From Alphaproteobacteria bacterium (lineage in GTDB: Bacteria > Pseudomonadota > Alphaproteobacteria > Rhizobiales > Xanthobacteraceae): DNA of 64,000 nt. The translations under genes and the position numbers were made by a program. Each line of letters opens with the position of its first letter. Within the stretch, counting starts at the first letter, position 1. The stretch is from contig VBAH01000041.1 of assembly GCA_005884685.1 (NCBI GenBank), positions 1 to 64,000 of the forward strand, in the 5' to 3' direction. The notes under the pieces are model-generated. The model saw only the letters and a program-made list of their open reading frames with translations, was not told the origin of the DNA and made no database searches. Below are positions 16,343 to 24,884 of this stretch, in pieces.

Positions 16343-17239
16343 ATGGCCACCTACATCATCAACCTCGCAATTCTGATCGGCATCAACGCGATCCTCGCGG
16401 TGACGCTGAACTTCATCCTCGGCTATGCGGGGATTTTCTCGCTCGCGCACGCGATTTTCTTCGGCATCGGCGCCTACACGGCGGCGGTCGCCGCGATGAA
16501 GTTCGGCGCGGACTTCGCGGCCGCGACGGCCGCCGGCATGCTAGTCAGCGGCGTCATTTCGCTTGCGCTCGCGCTGCCGGCACTGCGCGTGCGCGGCGAA
16601 TACTTCGTCGCCGCCTCGCTCGGGCTGCAGATGCTCGCCCTCACGGTGTTCTCGGAATGGAAGTCCGTCACCGGCGGCATCGGCGGACTGATCGGCATTC
16701 CGCCGCCGCGGCTGTTCGGCTTCGACGTCAGCGATCCGGTGCTGTTTCTCGCCCTCACGCTTGCCTGCCTCGGCGTGATCCTGATTGCGATCCGCGCGCT
16801 GGTGCGCTCGAGCTTCGGGCGCAGCCTGAAAGCGATCCGCGACGACGAGACGGCCGCCTCCGCGCTCGGCAAGAACGTGGCGCTCCTCAAGACGCTCGCC
16901 GTGATGGTGTCGTCGTCCTTCGCGGCCGTCGCAGGCTCGCTGTTCGCGTTCTTTCTGAGCTTCATTAACGTGGAGAGCTTCGTCCTCGAGGTCTCCGTGC
17001 AGGTCATCGCCATGGTGATCATCGGCGGCACCGGCACCCTGCTCGGCCCGGTGATCGGGGCGGCGATCGTCCTGCTGCTGCCCGCGCTGCTGACCTATCT
17101 GCCGTATCTGCCGCCGACCGAGATCGGCTCGATCCAGCAGATGATCTACGGGCTCGCTATGGTGCTGCTGATGATCTTCCGCCCCTCGGGCCTGTGGGGC
17201 TACGGAAGCTCGCAAGACCGCAAGCGGGCGGCGCCATGA
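16343..17239 (+). CDS. Branched-chain amino-acid-type ABC permease (LivM-like)
   Basis: A 298-residue inner-membrane permease with about nine hydrophobic helices. LivM features are visible: LNFILGYAGIFSLAHAIFFG at the N-terminus, GRSLKAIRDDETAASALGKN as the ATPase-contacting loop, and VIIGGTGTLLGPVIGAA before the last helices. The C-terminus is short and basic (SSQDRKRAAP). The stop overlaps the ATG of the next ATPase gene in an ATGA arrangement, indicating translational coupling. Confidence 0.92.
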   Translation: MATYIINLAILIGINAILAVTLNFILGYAGIFSLAHAIFFGIGAYTAAVAAMKFGADFAAATAAGMLVSGVISLALALPALRVRGEYFVAASLGLQMLALTVFSEWKSVTGGIGGLIGIPPPRLFGFDVSDPVLFLALTLACLGVILIAIRALVRSSFGRSLKAIRDDETAASALGKNVALLKTLAVMVSSSFAAVAGSLFAFFLSFINVESFVLEVSVQVIAMVIIGGTGTLLGPVIGAAIVLLLPALLTYLPYLPPTEIGSIQQMIYGLAMVLLMIFRPSGLWGYGSSQDRKRAAP

Positions 17240-17988
17240 CCGGCGAGATTCTGTTCCAGGCCGACAACATCAGCAAAACGTTCGGCGGGCTGAAGGCCGT
17301 GGACAACGTGTCGTTTGCGCTGCGCGCCGGCATCATCACCGCGCTCGTCGGTCCGAACGGGGCGGGCAAGACGACCCTGTTCAACGCCATGACCGGCCAC
17401 CTCGTGCCGGATCGGGGCGCCGTGACGTTCCTCGGCGAAAGCATCCTCGGGCTGCCGCACTGGAAGGTGGCGCGGCTCGGCATCGGGCGTACCTTTCAGG
17501 ACCTCAAGCTGTTCTCGCACATGACGGTTCTGGAGAACGTCACCACCGCGACGGAGTCCGGCTCGTGGCTGTGGCAGACCGGCGGGCGCGCCGCCCAGGT
17601 GGAGCGCAGCGCGCGCATCGAGCGCGCGCTCGACGCGACGCAGCTGCAGCGCCGCCGCGACACGCGCGCGGTCGATCTTTCCTACGCGGAGCGGAAGTTT
17701 CTCTCGATCGCGCGCATCATGGCCTCGGGCGCGCGGCTGTGGCTGCTCGACGAGCCCGCGTCCGGTCTCGACCGCAGCTCCTACGACCGCTTCCTGACGG
17801 TGCTGCGCAACGAGGTGAGGGCGGGCGTCACGATCTGCATCATCGAGCACAATCTCGATATCGTGCAGAGCATCTCGGACCGCATTGCGTTCCTCGATCA
17901 GGGCCGGCTGCTCGCCGAAGGCGAGCCGAAGACGATCCTGTCCGATCCGGCACTCGCCGCGATCTATTTCGGCGAGCGCGCGCCATGA
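17236..17988 (+). CDS. Branched-chain amino-acid-type ABC ATPase (LivG-like)
   Basis: A 250-residue ATP-binding subunit. Walker A is GPNGAGKTT, the signature region is the variant LSYAERKFLSIAR rather than LSGGQ, and Walker B is LWLLDEPASGLD; the H-loop His is in IIEHNLD. The insertion ESGSW between the Q-loop and the signature is usual for LivG. The degenerate signature in LivG-like subunits of this type is probably compensated by the neighbouring LivF-like subunit. I chose the ATG at 17236 because it overlaps the LivM stop (ATGA); the frame also opens at 17194. Confidence 0.9.
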   Translation: MTGEILFQADNISKTFGGLKAVDNVSFALRAGIITALVGPNGAGKTTLFNAMTGHLVPDRGAVTFLGESILGLPHWKVARLGIGRTFQDLKLFSHMTVLENVTTATESGSWLWQTGGRAAQVERSARIERALDATQLQRRRDTRAVDLSYAERKFLSIARIMASGARLWLLDEPASGLDRSSYDRFLTVLRNEVRAGVTICIIEHNLDIVQSISDRIAFLDQGRLLAEGEPKTILSDPALAAIYFGERAP

Positions 17989-18701
17989 CGACGGCTCCGG
18001 TCCTCAGCGCGCAGTCGCTGGTCGTCGGTTACGGCGGGCGGCCGGTGCTGAGCCGTGTGTCGATCGAGGTGCGCGCCGGCGAGGTGCTCTGCGTCATTGG
18101 CCACAATGGCGCCGGCAAGTCCACGTTGATGCGCGCGCTGTTCGGTCTGACGCGCCCGGTGTCCGGCACAATTCAGGTCGACGGCAAAGAGCTTGCGCAT
18201 CATGTGCCGCGCGTCCTGGCAGCGCACGGGATCGCGCTGATGCCCGAAGGGCGCGGAATTTTCCCCGGGCTGACGGTCGCAGAGATCTTCGATCTCGCGC
18301 TGTGGTCCGGCAACATCGCGGAAGGCGAGCGCGCCGCGCGCATCGACTGGGTTCTGAGTCTGCTGCCGCCGATCAAGGCGTTCTACGGCAAGCGCGCCGG
18401 CTTCCTCTCGGGCGGGCAGCAGCAGATGGTCTCGATCGGCCGTACGCTGTTGTCGCAGCCGCGCTGCCTGATGCTGGATGAGCCGTCGATCGGCCTTGCG
18501 CCAAAACTGTTTCAGGATCTGCTGCAGCCGATCCGCGCGCTGCAGCGGAAAACGAACATGGCGGTGATCCTGGTCGAGCAGAACGTGCGCGAGGCGCTGA
18601 AGATCTCCGACCGCGTGGTGGTGATGAAGGCCGGGCAGGTGATCCTCGACACCGTGCCGGGAGAGCTCTCCGACAACGCGCGCCTGATGGAGCTGTATTG
18701 A
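17985..18701 (+). CDS. Branched-chain amino-acid-type ABC ATPase (LivF-like)
   Basis: A 238-residue ATP-binding subunit and last gene of the operon. Walker A is GHNGAGKST, the Q-loop region is MPEGRGIFPGLTV (LivF-typical), the signature is FLSGGQQQMV and Walker B is CLMLDEPSIGLAP; the H-loop is replaced by VEQNV, also typical of LivF. The ATG overlaps the LivG stop as ATGA. All motifs needed for ATP hydrolysis are intact, so this subunit probably carries the active composite site together with LivG. Confidence 0.92.
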   Translation: MTTAPVLSAQSLVVGYGGRPVLSRVSIEVRAGEVLCVIGHNGAGKSTLMRALFGLTRPVSGTIQVDGKELAHHVPRVLAAHGIALMPEGRGIFPGLTVAEIFDLALWSGNIAEGERAARIDWVLSLLPPIKAFYGKRAGFLSGGQQQMVSIGRTLLSQPRCLMLDEPSIGLAPKLFQDLLQPIRALQRKTNMAVILVEQNVREALKISDRVVVMKAGQVILDTVPGELSDNARLMELY

Positions 18702-18725
18702 GCGGCCTGCGAACAGCGCGGCGCG

Positions 18726-19784
18726 CTAGAGGCCGTACTTGGCGGCCATCTCCTTATCCTTCCCCGCCACGATGCGCGCCAGGTCCGCCACCACCTTGGC
18801 CTGCTTCCAGGTGGCGTCGTCCTGCATCTTGCCGTCGATCATGACGGCGCCGGTGCCGTCGGGCATCGCGGCCAAAATCTTCAGCGCGAACTTCACCTCC
18901 GCGACGTCGGGCGAGAACACGCGTTTGGCGATCGCGACCTGGCTCGGGTGCAGCGTCCAGGCGCCGGCGCAGCCCATCAGGAAGGCGTTGCGGAACTGCG
19001 CCTCGCAGGCGGCCGGATCGGAGAAGTCGCCGAACGGCCCATAGAACGCCTTGATGCCGGCCGCCGCGCACGCGTCCACCATCTTGGCGACGGTGTAGTG
19101 CCAGAGGTCCTGCTGGTGGCGCCCCCTCCCTGCCTCCCCCGCAAGCGGGGGAGGGGAAGAAGGAGCGTCCTCCAGCACCACGTAATCCGGGTGCCCGCCG
19201 CCGACGCGCGTGGTCTTCATCGCGCGCGAAGCCGCAAGGTCCGCCGGGCCCAACGAAATGCCGTGCATGCGCGGGGAGGCCGCCGCGATGTCGGCCACGT
19301 TGTTGACGCCCTCGGCGGTTTCGAGGATCGCGTGGATCAGGATCGGGCGCGTCACCTGATGGCGCGCCTCGAGCTGCGCCAGCAGCTGGTCGAGATAATG
19401 GATGTCCCACGGGCCCTCGACCTTGGGCAGCATCATCACGTCGAGCTTGTTGCCGGCCGCCGCCACGATCTGCGTGATGTCGTCGAGCGCCCAGGGAGAG
19501 TTGAGCGCGTTGATGCGGGTCCACAGGCCGGTCTGCCCGTAGTCGAGCTGCGCCATCTCGATGAAGCCGGCGCGCGCCGCCTCCTTGGCGTCGGCGGGGA
19601 TCGCGTCCTCCAGGTTCCCGAGCACCACGTCGACCTGGCCCGTCAGCTCGGGCACCTTGCCGCGGATCTTGTCGAGGTGCGGCGGCACGAAGTGGATCAT
19701 CCGCTCCAGCCGGACCGGAAGCTCGCGCCATGGCGCGGGCGCGCCGACCGCGAGCGGCTTGAAGAACTGGCGCGGGAGTTTCAT
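18726..19784 (-). CDS. HpcH/HpaI-type aldolase, L-malyl-CoA/beta-methylmalyl-CoA lyase-like, with in-frame repeat insertion
   Basis: A 352-residue member of the HpcH/citrate lyase beta family, close to malyl-CoA lyases of alphaproteobacteria. Seen are [18 protein letters not shown] with the metal-contact Glu-Asp, [27 protein letters not shown] and the C-terminal [17 protein letters not shown]. These enzymes cleave or form malyl-CoA or methylmalyl-CoA from glyoxylate and an acyl-CoA. At about residues 207-221 a stretch rich in Pro, Gly and Ala ([13 protein letters not shown]) interrupts the family sequence, encoded by a palindromic repeat. The ATG overlaps the stop of the FTR1 gene as ATGA, so translation is coupled to it. 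Confidence 0.85.
   Translation of the reverse strand: MKLPRQFFKPLAVGAPAPWRELPVRLERMIHFVPPHLDKIRGKVPELTGQVDVVLGNLEDAIPADAKEAARAGFIEMAQLDYGQTGLWTRINALNSPWALDDITQIVAAAGNKLDVMMLPKVEGPWDIHYLDQLLAQLEARHQVTRPILIHAILETAEGVNNVADIAAASPRMHGISLGPADLAASRAMKTTRVGGGHPDYVVLEDAPSSPPPLAGEAGRGRHQQDLWHYTVAKMVDACAAAGIKAFYGPFGDFSDPAACEAQFRNAFLMGCAGAWTLHPSQVAIAKRVFSPDVAEVKFALKILAAMPDGTGAVMIDGKMQDDATWKQAKVVADLARIVAGKDKEMAAKYGL
19121..19165. repeat. Palindromic repeat inserted in frame inside a coding gene
   Basis: The core at 19133-19154 is a perfect inverted repeat with 10-bp arms (CCTCCCCCGC / GCGGGGGAGG) and an AA loop. G/C-rich flanks extend it to about 19121-19165. It lies inside the malyl-CoA lyase-like gene and keeps the frame, coding for a Pro-Pro-Leu-Ala-Gly-Glu-type peptide in the middle of the enzyme. 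Confidence 0.85.
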
Positions 19785-20617
19785 CGCGCTTGACGCGCCG
19801 GGGCAGGCGCGGGCTCCGGCCCTCCGAACAGCTTCATCAGCACGTACATCGCGATGAGCGTCGCGAGGTAGGCGATGAGCTGCATCTGCGTGGGCTGGTC
19901 GGTGTAGCCGATCAGCGTATGCAGGGCGCGGCCGGGCAGGCTCGATTGCGACAGCAGCCACGAGGTGTCCCACACCACATGGTCGAGCGCGGTCAGCACG
20001 TTGGCCTGCGCCAGGAATGTGATCGCCTGCGCCGCCATGCCGGCGGCGAGGAACGCGATCAGCAGCGTCGTCACGGCAAACAGGTGCCGCGCCGGTATCT
20101 TCAGGAGGCCGTAATAGGCGAGCACGCCGACGAGCGCGCCCAGGGCCAGTCCCGCCGCGCCGCCCAGCAACATGCCGGAGCCCGCGCCGCCTTCGGTCGC
20201 CGCGACGCCGTAAAGGAACAGCACGACCTCGACGCCCTCGCGCAGCACCGCCACGCCCACCACGATGGCGAGCGCGGCAAGCGATTTTGCGCCGTGCGCC
20301 ACCGCCTCGCCCGCCGCGCGCATCTCGCCGGCCATCTCGCGCCCGTGCCGTGCCATCCAGACATTGTGCCAGGTCAGCATCACGACCGCGAGGCCGAGGA
20401 TCGCGGCGTTGAACAGCTCCTGCCCCGCCCCCTCGAAGGCGTCCGACAGCTTTCCGGTGAACAACGCGACCACGCAGGCGCCGAGCACGCCGCCGAGAAC
20501 GCCGGCGCTGATCCACCAGCCACGGCCCGCGACCGCGCGCGTGACCGCGAGCACGATCCCGATGATGAGACCGGCCTCGAAGACTTCGCGAAAGACGATG
20601 ATCAGCGCGGCAAGCAT
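19781..20617 (-). CDS. FTR1-family iron permease
   Basis: A 278-residue membrane protein with seven hydrophobic segments. Two copies of the R-E-x-x-E iron-transport motif are seen: REVFEAG at residues 10-16 and REGVEVV near residue 124. These motifs carry Fe through the yeast Ftr1 and bacterial EfeU/FtrC permeases. The gene follows a cupredoxin and an outer-membrane protein on the same strand, a context typical of FTR1-type high-affinity iron uptake. The oxidase or reductase partner is not obvious unless the cupredoxin fills that role. Gene spacing is 23 bases on the upstream side and a 4-bp overlap on the downstream side. Confidence 0.9.
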   Translation of the reverse strand: MLAALIIVFREVFEAGLIIGIVLAVTRAVAGRGWWISAGVLGGVLGACVVALFTGKLSDAFEGAGQELFNAAILGLAVVMLTWHNVWMARHGREMAGEMRAAGEAVAHGAKSLAALAIVVGVAVLREGVEVVLFLYGVAATEGGAGSGMLLGGAAGLALGALVGVLAYYGLLKIPARHLFAVTTLLIAFLAAGMAAQAITFLAQANVLTALDHVVWDTSWLLSQSSLPGRALHTLIGYTDQPTQMQLIAYLATLIAMYVLMKLFGGPEPAPAPARQAR

Positions 20618-20640
20618 GCTTCAAGTCATACCAGCGTTCG

Positions 20641-20982
20641 TCACTGCACCACCAGCGTGCCCTTGGTGCTCTTGTTGAAGTCGTCGAAGAATTCGTAGCG
20701 TCCGGGCGCCAGCGCGCGCACCCGCACCGAGCCCTGGCTCTTCGCCGCGACGACCTTTTCGATCCGCAGCGACACGCTCTCGAACTCCATGGCTTTCGCG
20801 CCGTTGTTCTTGATCACGATCACCAGCGGCTTGTTGGCCGGTGCCTGCAGCTCCGCCGGCGAGAACTGACCGTTTTCCACGGTGAGCTGCAAGGTGGTAT
20901 CCTGCGCCAGTACCGCCTGGCCTGCGCCAATGACAAACGCCGCCGCCAGCATGGCGGAGCGCAGTAGTTGTCGTCGCTTCAT
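20641..20982 (-). CDS. Periplasmic cupredoxin-domain protein (EfeO N-domain/Cupredoxin_1-like)
   Basis: A 113-residue exported protein. The signal peptide is [20 protein letters not shown]. The mature part is one cupredoxin fold: [36 protein letters not shown] and [13 protein letters not shown]. The type-1 copper ligands (His-Cys-His-Met) are not all visible; in the position of the final loop there is a [11 protein letters not shown] segment rather than a C-x-x-H motif. This matches the Cupredoxin_1 domains that accompany FTR1 permeases and may bind iron through acidic residues. It sits between the OMP and FTR1 genes. Confidence 0.85.
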   Translation of the reverse strand: MKRRQLLRSAMLAAAFVIGAGQAVLAQDTTLQLTVENGQFSPAELQAPANKPLVIVIKNNGAKAMEFESVSLRIEKVVAAKSQGSVRVRALAPGRYEFFDDFNKSTKGTLVVQ

Positions 20983-21017
20983 GTCATTCTCCTCTGCGTG
21001 TCTGTAGCTGATAAAGA

Positions 21018-21923
21018 TTAGAATTCAACCGCGACCTTCAGCTTCGCGCGCGAGCGCGAATATTCTTCCAGATTGAGCCGCTGGCCGGTTTCGATCTCGC
21101 GCCCCCAGACCTGCGCATTCCACGCCGCGGTCAGGAACATCTTGCGCGCGAACTTGTAATAGAGCGTCGGCCCGACGAAGAGCGCATCCCCGGTGAACGT
21201 ATTGAGGAACGTGCCGTCATAGTGCCGGTAGTAGTCGGCCTCGACGCCGATCAGCAGGTCGGGCAGCAGGCGGAACGAGACCGCGCCGGTGAGGCCGAAT
21301 TGGGATTCGCGCTCCCATGAGCCGTCCGGCATGCGCGTCATCTCCGGCTCGTAGATCAGGTTCACCGCGCCGTAGACGCGATTCTTTACCAGCTCCGCGT
21401 CAGCCATGATTTTGGTCTCGAACTCGAAGTTGGTCACTGGCGCGCCTCCGGTTTCGTCGAAGGCGCGATAGACCGGCTCGAACGAAACGGTGACCGCCAC
21501 GGGCGAGGCCGGGCGATCGAGCAGCAGGTAGCGGATCTCCCCGAAGAAGCCGGACGGCCGGAACAGGTGGCGGTCGTCGAGGTCGGTCACGTCGCGGATG
21601 TAATGTCCCGCGGCGAGCGGACCGAACTCGAGCTGGATGTACTGGTTCGGCGTGTATTCGAATTCGAACTTGGTTTCGGTCGCGGCGTAGCGGCCATCGC
21701 GCTTGCCGAACCGGCCGATCGTGTCGATGGAGAATTCCTTCTCGCCCTCGATGCCGATGCCGGAGCCTTCGGTGAAGCCGAAGATGTACTTGGTCTCGAT
21801 CTCGTGGAATTGCAGGGGCCCATTGTCATCGGCCCGCGCCGGCGTTGCGGCGCAAAGTCCGAGCACGCCTGCGGCAAGCATGACTCTTCTGGCGATCGCT
21901 CGTGTGCTGCTGCCCCGCATCAT
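21018..21923 (-). CDS. Predicted outer-membrane beta-barrel protein
   Basis: A 301-residue exported protein of no named family. A signal peptide of about 31 residues ends at PARADD. The mature sequence alternates polar and hydrophobic residues with many aromatic positions (YIFGFTEGSGIGIEGEKEF, LLIGVEADYYRHYDG, LTAAWNAQVWG), and the last residue is Phe, as expected for a beta-barrel recognised by the Bam complex. It is the first gene of an apparent operon with a cupredoxin and an FTR1 permease, which suggests it passes iron (or an iron chelate) through the outer membrane without a TonB box. This function is inferred from context only. Confidence 0.68.
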   Translation of the reverse strand: MMRGSSTRAIARRVMLAAGVLGLCAATPARADDNGPLQFHEIETKYIFGFTEGSGIGIEGEKEFSIDTIGRFGKRDGRYAATETKFEFEYTPNQYIQLEFGPLAAGHYIRDVTDLDDRHLFRPSGFFGEIRYLLLDRPASPVAVTVSFEPVYRAFDETGGAPVTNFEFETKIMADAELVKNRVYGAVNLIYEPEMTRMPDGSWERESQFGLTGAVSFRLLPDLLIGVEADYYRHYDGTFLNTFTGDALFVGPTLYYKFARKMFLTAAWNAQVWGREIETGQRLNLEEYSRSRAKLKVAVEF

Positions 21924-22031
21924 CCGCCTTTATTGCTCACGCAAATCAGTCGCGTCTGACCATTACGTGGGGGTGATGGGAGATTCTAGATTTTTTCAGT
22001 CCTGTTTCTTGGAATAGCTGTAAGCTACTAG

Positions 22032-22048
22032 TTTGGAATGACTTTAAG
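22032..22048. promoter_or_regulatory. Possible Irr-type iron control element (ICE-like)
   Basis: On the minus strand the segment reads CTTAAAGTCATTCCAAA, which agrees by my count at 10 of 14 informative positions with the rhizobial ICE pattern TTTAGAA-N3-TTCTAAA. It lies about 110 bases upstream of the outer-membrane/FTR1 operon and 90 bases upstream of the AEC gene. The match is imperfect and was found by eye. Confidence 0.22.
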
Positions 22049-22138
22049 CGGTGCGTGCCATTGCGACTGACCCGCTTCGGGCGCCGCAAGCGCCGGGCAA
22101 AAATTGACCCTCCGGCCCGCGCCCGGTAGCTGCTGCCG

Positions 22139-23098
22139 ATGCTCGACGTCATCAACCTCGCGCTGCCGTTCTTCGGGCTGATCTTTCTCGGGCTGGCCTG
22201 CGGCAAGCTGAAGCAGATCCCGGAGACCGGCCTCGCGTGGATGAACTTCTTCCTCATCTACGTGTCGCTGCCGTGCCTGTTCTATCGCGTGCTGGCGCAG
22301 ACCCCGCTCGAGCAACTCGGCAATCCGCGCTTCATCCTCGCCACGGTGCTGGCGACCGGCAGCATGTTCGCGCTCGCTTATGCGGTTGGCTGGGCGGTGC
22401 GGAAAAATATGGCCGAGGCGACGATCGCGGGATTGTCGGGCGCCTACGGCAACATCGGCTATATGGGTCCGGGGCTCGCGCTGGCGACGCTCGGCCCGGC
22501 CGCGAACGTGCCGGTCGCGCTGATCTTCTGCTTCGACACGCTCGTCCTGTTCGCGCTGGTGCCGTTCCTGATGACGCTGAGCGCCCCGCAGCACGAGAGT
22601 TTCGCAGCGACCGCATTCCAGGTCGTCAAGCGCATCGTGCTGCACCCGTTCATTATCGCAACGGTGCTCGGCGTCGCCTCGGCGGCGATTCATTTCGAGC
22701 CGCCGGTCGCGCTCGATCGGCTGATGCAGTTCCTGCAAAATGCCGCGGCGCCGTGTGCGCTGTTCGCGCTGGGCGTGACGGTTGCGCTGCGGCCGATGCA
22801 GAAGATCCCGCTGGAAGTGCCGTTCACGATCGTCGTGAAGCTCCTCCTGCATCCGGCTGCCGTGCTGCTTCTCCTCTCGCTGCTCGGGCCGTTCGATCCG
22901 ACGTGGGTCTACACCGCCGTGCTGATGGCCGCGCTGCCGCCGGCACTCAACGTGTTCATCATGGCGCGGCAATACGACACGTGGGTCGCCCAGGCTTCGG
23001 GCTCGGTGCTGTTCGGCACGTTCGTCTCGGTGGTCACGCTGACCACGACGATGTGGCTGGTGAAAAGCGGCACGCTGCCGGTGACGTTGTTGCGCTGA
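22139..23098 (+). CDS. AEC (auxin efflux carrier) family transporter
   Basis: A 319-residue integral membrane protein with about ten hydrophobic helices in two halves, typical of bacterial AEC carriers that export or exchange organic acids such as malonate or malate. Family features are the N-terminal LALPFFGLIFLGLACGK, the crossover-type GLSGAYGNIGYMGPGLAL and the C-terminal AALPPALNVFIMARQYD. It is divergent from the iron operon and 171 bases before the peptide transporter. Substrate and direction are not known. Confidence 0.88.
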   Translation: MLDVINLALPFFGLIFLGLACGKLKQIPETGLAWMNFFLIYVSLPCLFYRVLAQTPLEQLGNPRFILATVLATGSMFALAYAVGWAVRKNMAEATIAGLSGAYGNIGYMGPGLALATLGPAANVPVALIFCFDTLVLFALVPFLMTLSAPQHESFAATAFQVVKRIVLHPFIIATVLGVASAAIHFEPPVALDRLMQFLQNAAAPCALFALGVTVALRPMQKIPLEVPFTIVVKLLLHPAAVLLLLSLLGPFDPTWVYTAVLMAALPPALNVFIMARQYDTWVAQASGSVLFGTFVSVVTLTTTMWLVKSGTLPVTLLR

Positions 23099-23269
23099 GC
23101 CGTTGCGACCGCCGTGGCGGCCGCATGGCATGCACCTTGCTCCCCATCCCGCCGGAAGGCGCAAGGCTCCCGGCTGCCATTTCGTGGGCATAGGCAGATC
23201 GCCAAAAGAAATGGCAGACTGGCGCAGCTTTGAGCGTGCGTTGAATTCGGCGGACAGGAGAGTGATGTC

Positions 23270-24874
23270 ATGGATCGCAGGACGTTCTTGAAGACGACGG
23301 CAGGCGCCGGCGCGATTGTTGCGACGGGCGGGCTCGCGACCCCGGCCATTTCGCAGAATGCGGCGGCGAAGACGCTGCGGTTCGTGCCGCAGGCCAACCT
23401 CGCCAACTTCGATCCGATCTGGACCACGCAATATGTGGTGCGCAACGCGTCGGTGCTGGTGTGGGATACGCTCTACGGCTTCGACGAAGATCTGACGCCG
23501 CAGCGCCAGATGGTCGAGTCGGAAGAGAACTCCTCCGACGGCCTGACCTGGACATTCAGGCTGCGCCCCGGCCTCAAATTCCACGATGGCGCGCCGGTGC
23601 TGGCCAAGGACGTCACCGCGAGTCTCGCGCGCTGGTGCGTGCGCGACTCCATGGGACAGATGATCAAGGCGCTGCAGCAGGAGCTCACCGCCGTCGACGA
23701 TCGTACCGTGAAGTGGGTGCTCAAGAAGCCGTTTCCGAAAATGCTGCTCGCGCTCGGCAAGAATTCGACGCCGATGGCATTCATCATGCCGGAGCGGATC
23801 GCGAAGACCGATCCGTTCAAACAGATCGACGAATACATCGGAAGCGGCCCGATGAAGTTCGTCCGTGGAGACTGGGTGCCTGGCGCCAAGGCGGCGTTCG
23901 AGAAGTTCGCCGACTATATTTCGCGGCAGGAGAAGGCCTCCTGGCTCGCCGGCGGCAAGAACATGCTGGTCGACCGCATCGAATGGGTGATCATGCCCGA
24001 TCCCGCAACCGCGTCGGCCGCGCTGCAGAACGGTGAGGTCGACTGGTGGGAGAACCCGATCACGGACCTCGTGCCGCTGCTGAGGAAAAACCGGAACATC
24101 TCGGTCGACATCGCGGATCCGCTCGGCAACATCGGCGCTTTCCGCATGAACCACCTCCATCCGCCGTTCAACGACGTGAAGGTGCGGCGCGCCGTGCTGA
24201 TGGCGCTCGACCAGGAAGAATACATGCGCGCGCTGGTCGGTGACGACACCGCGCTGTGGAAGACGCTGCCTGGGTACTTCACGCCGGGCACGCCGCTCTA
24301 CACCGAAGAGGGCGGTGAAATCCTGAAAGGAAAGCGCGATCTCGCGGCGGCCAAGAGGCTGCTCGCCGAGAGCAGCTACAAGGGCGAGCCGGTGACCTGC
24401 GTGGTGGCGCAGGACCAGCCGATCACCAAGGCACAGGGCGATGTGACGGCGGAGTTGCTCAAGCGGCTCGGCATGAACGTCGATTTCGTCGCGACCGATT
24501 GGGGTACGGTCGGTCAGCGCCGCGCGCTGAAATCTCCGCCGGGGCAGGGCGGCTGGGGCATGTTCCACACTTGGCATGCCGGCGCGGACTGCGTGAACCC
24601 GGCCGTCTACATCGCGATCCGGGCGACCGGCGACGGCGCATGGTTCGGCTGGCCCAACGTCCCCGCGGTCGAAACGGAAGTGGATGCATGGTTTGCGGCC
24701 AAGAATCTCGACGAGGAAAAGGCCGCGATCAAGCGCTTGAACAAGGCTGCGCTCGATAGCGTGGTGTATGCGCCGACCGGCTTCTTCCTCGGCTATCAGG
24801 CGTGGCGCAAGAACGTGAACGGCATCGTGAAGGGGCCGATCCCGTTCCCCTGGGACGTGAGCAAGACCGCATGA
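23270..24874 (+). CDS. Peptide/nickel-type ABC transporter substrate-binding protein (Tat-exported)
   Basis: A 534-residue family 5 solute-binding protein. The start has a twin-arginine signal (DRRTFLKTTAGAGA) with cleavage near AISQNA, so it is expected to leave through the Tat system. The mature part shows the family pattern GLTWTFRLRPGLKFHDG and VTASLARW, then PFNDVKVRRAVLMALD in the second lobe. It begins an operon with two permeases and two ATPases. Family 5 proteins take peptides, opines, glutathione or other compounds; the ligand here is not predictable. The ATG is preceded by AGGAGAG. Confidence 0.92.
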   Translation: MDRRTFLKTTAGAGAIVATGGLATPAISQNAAAKTLRFVPQANLANFDPIWTTQYVVRNASVLVWDTLYGFDEDLTPQRQMVESEENSSDGLTWTFRLRPGLKFHDGAPVLAKDVTASLARWCVRDSMGQMIKALQQELTAVDDRTVKWVLKKPFPKMLLALGKNSTPMAFIMPERIAKTDPFKQIDEYIGSGPMKFVRGDWVPGAKAAFEKFADYISRQEKASWLAGGKNMLVDRIEWVIMPDPATASAALQNGEVDWWENPITDLVPLLRKNRNISVDIADPLGNIGAFRMNHLHPPFNDVKVRRAVLMALDQEEYMRALVGDDTALWKTLPGYFTPGTPLYTEEGGEILKGKRDLAAAKRLLAESSYKGEPVTCVVAQDQPITKAQGDVTAELLKRLGMNVDFVATDWGTVGQRRALKSPPGQGGWGMFHTWHAGADCVNPAVYIAIRATGDGAWFGWPNVPAVETEVDAWFAAKNLDEEKAAIKRLNKAALDSVVYAPTGFFLGYQAWRKNVNGIVKGPIPFPWDVSKTA

Positions 24875-24884
24875 TGCGGTAGCG

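Noticed and set aside
14287-16968. Plus-strand open frame of 893 codons over the liv-like operon
   Set aside because: It is rich in Arg and Gly, has no recognisable domain, and lies out of frame with clear transporter genes. It is a GC-rich shadow.
18726-20624. Single 632-residue protein spanning the malyl-CoA lyase-like and FTR1 regions
   Set aside because: Its first 280 residues are the wrong frame of the FTR1 gene. The real lyase starts at 19784 and FTR1 has its own frame with clear motifs.
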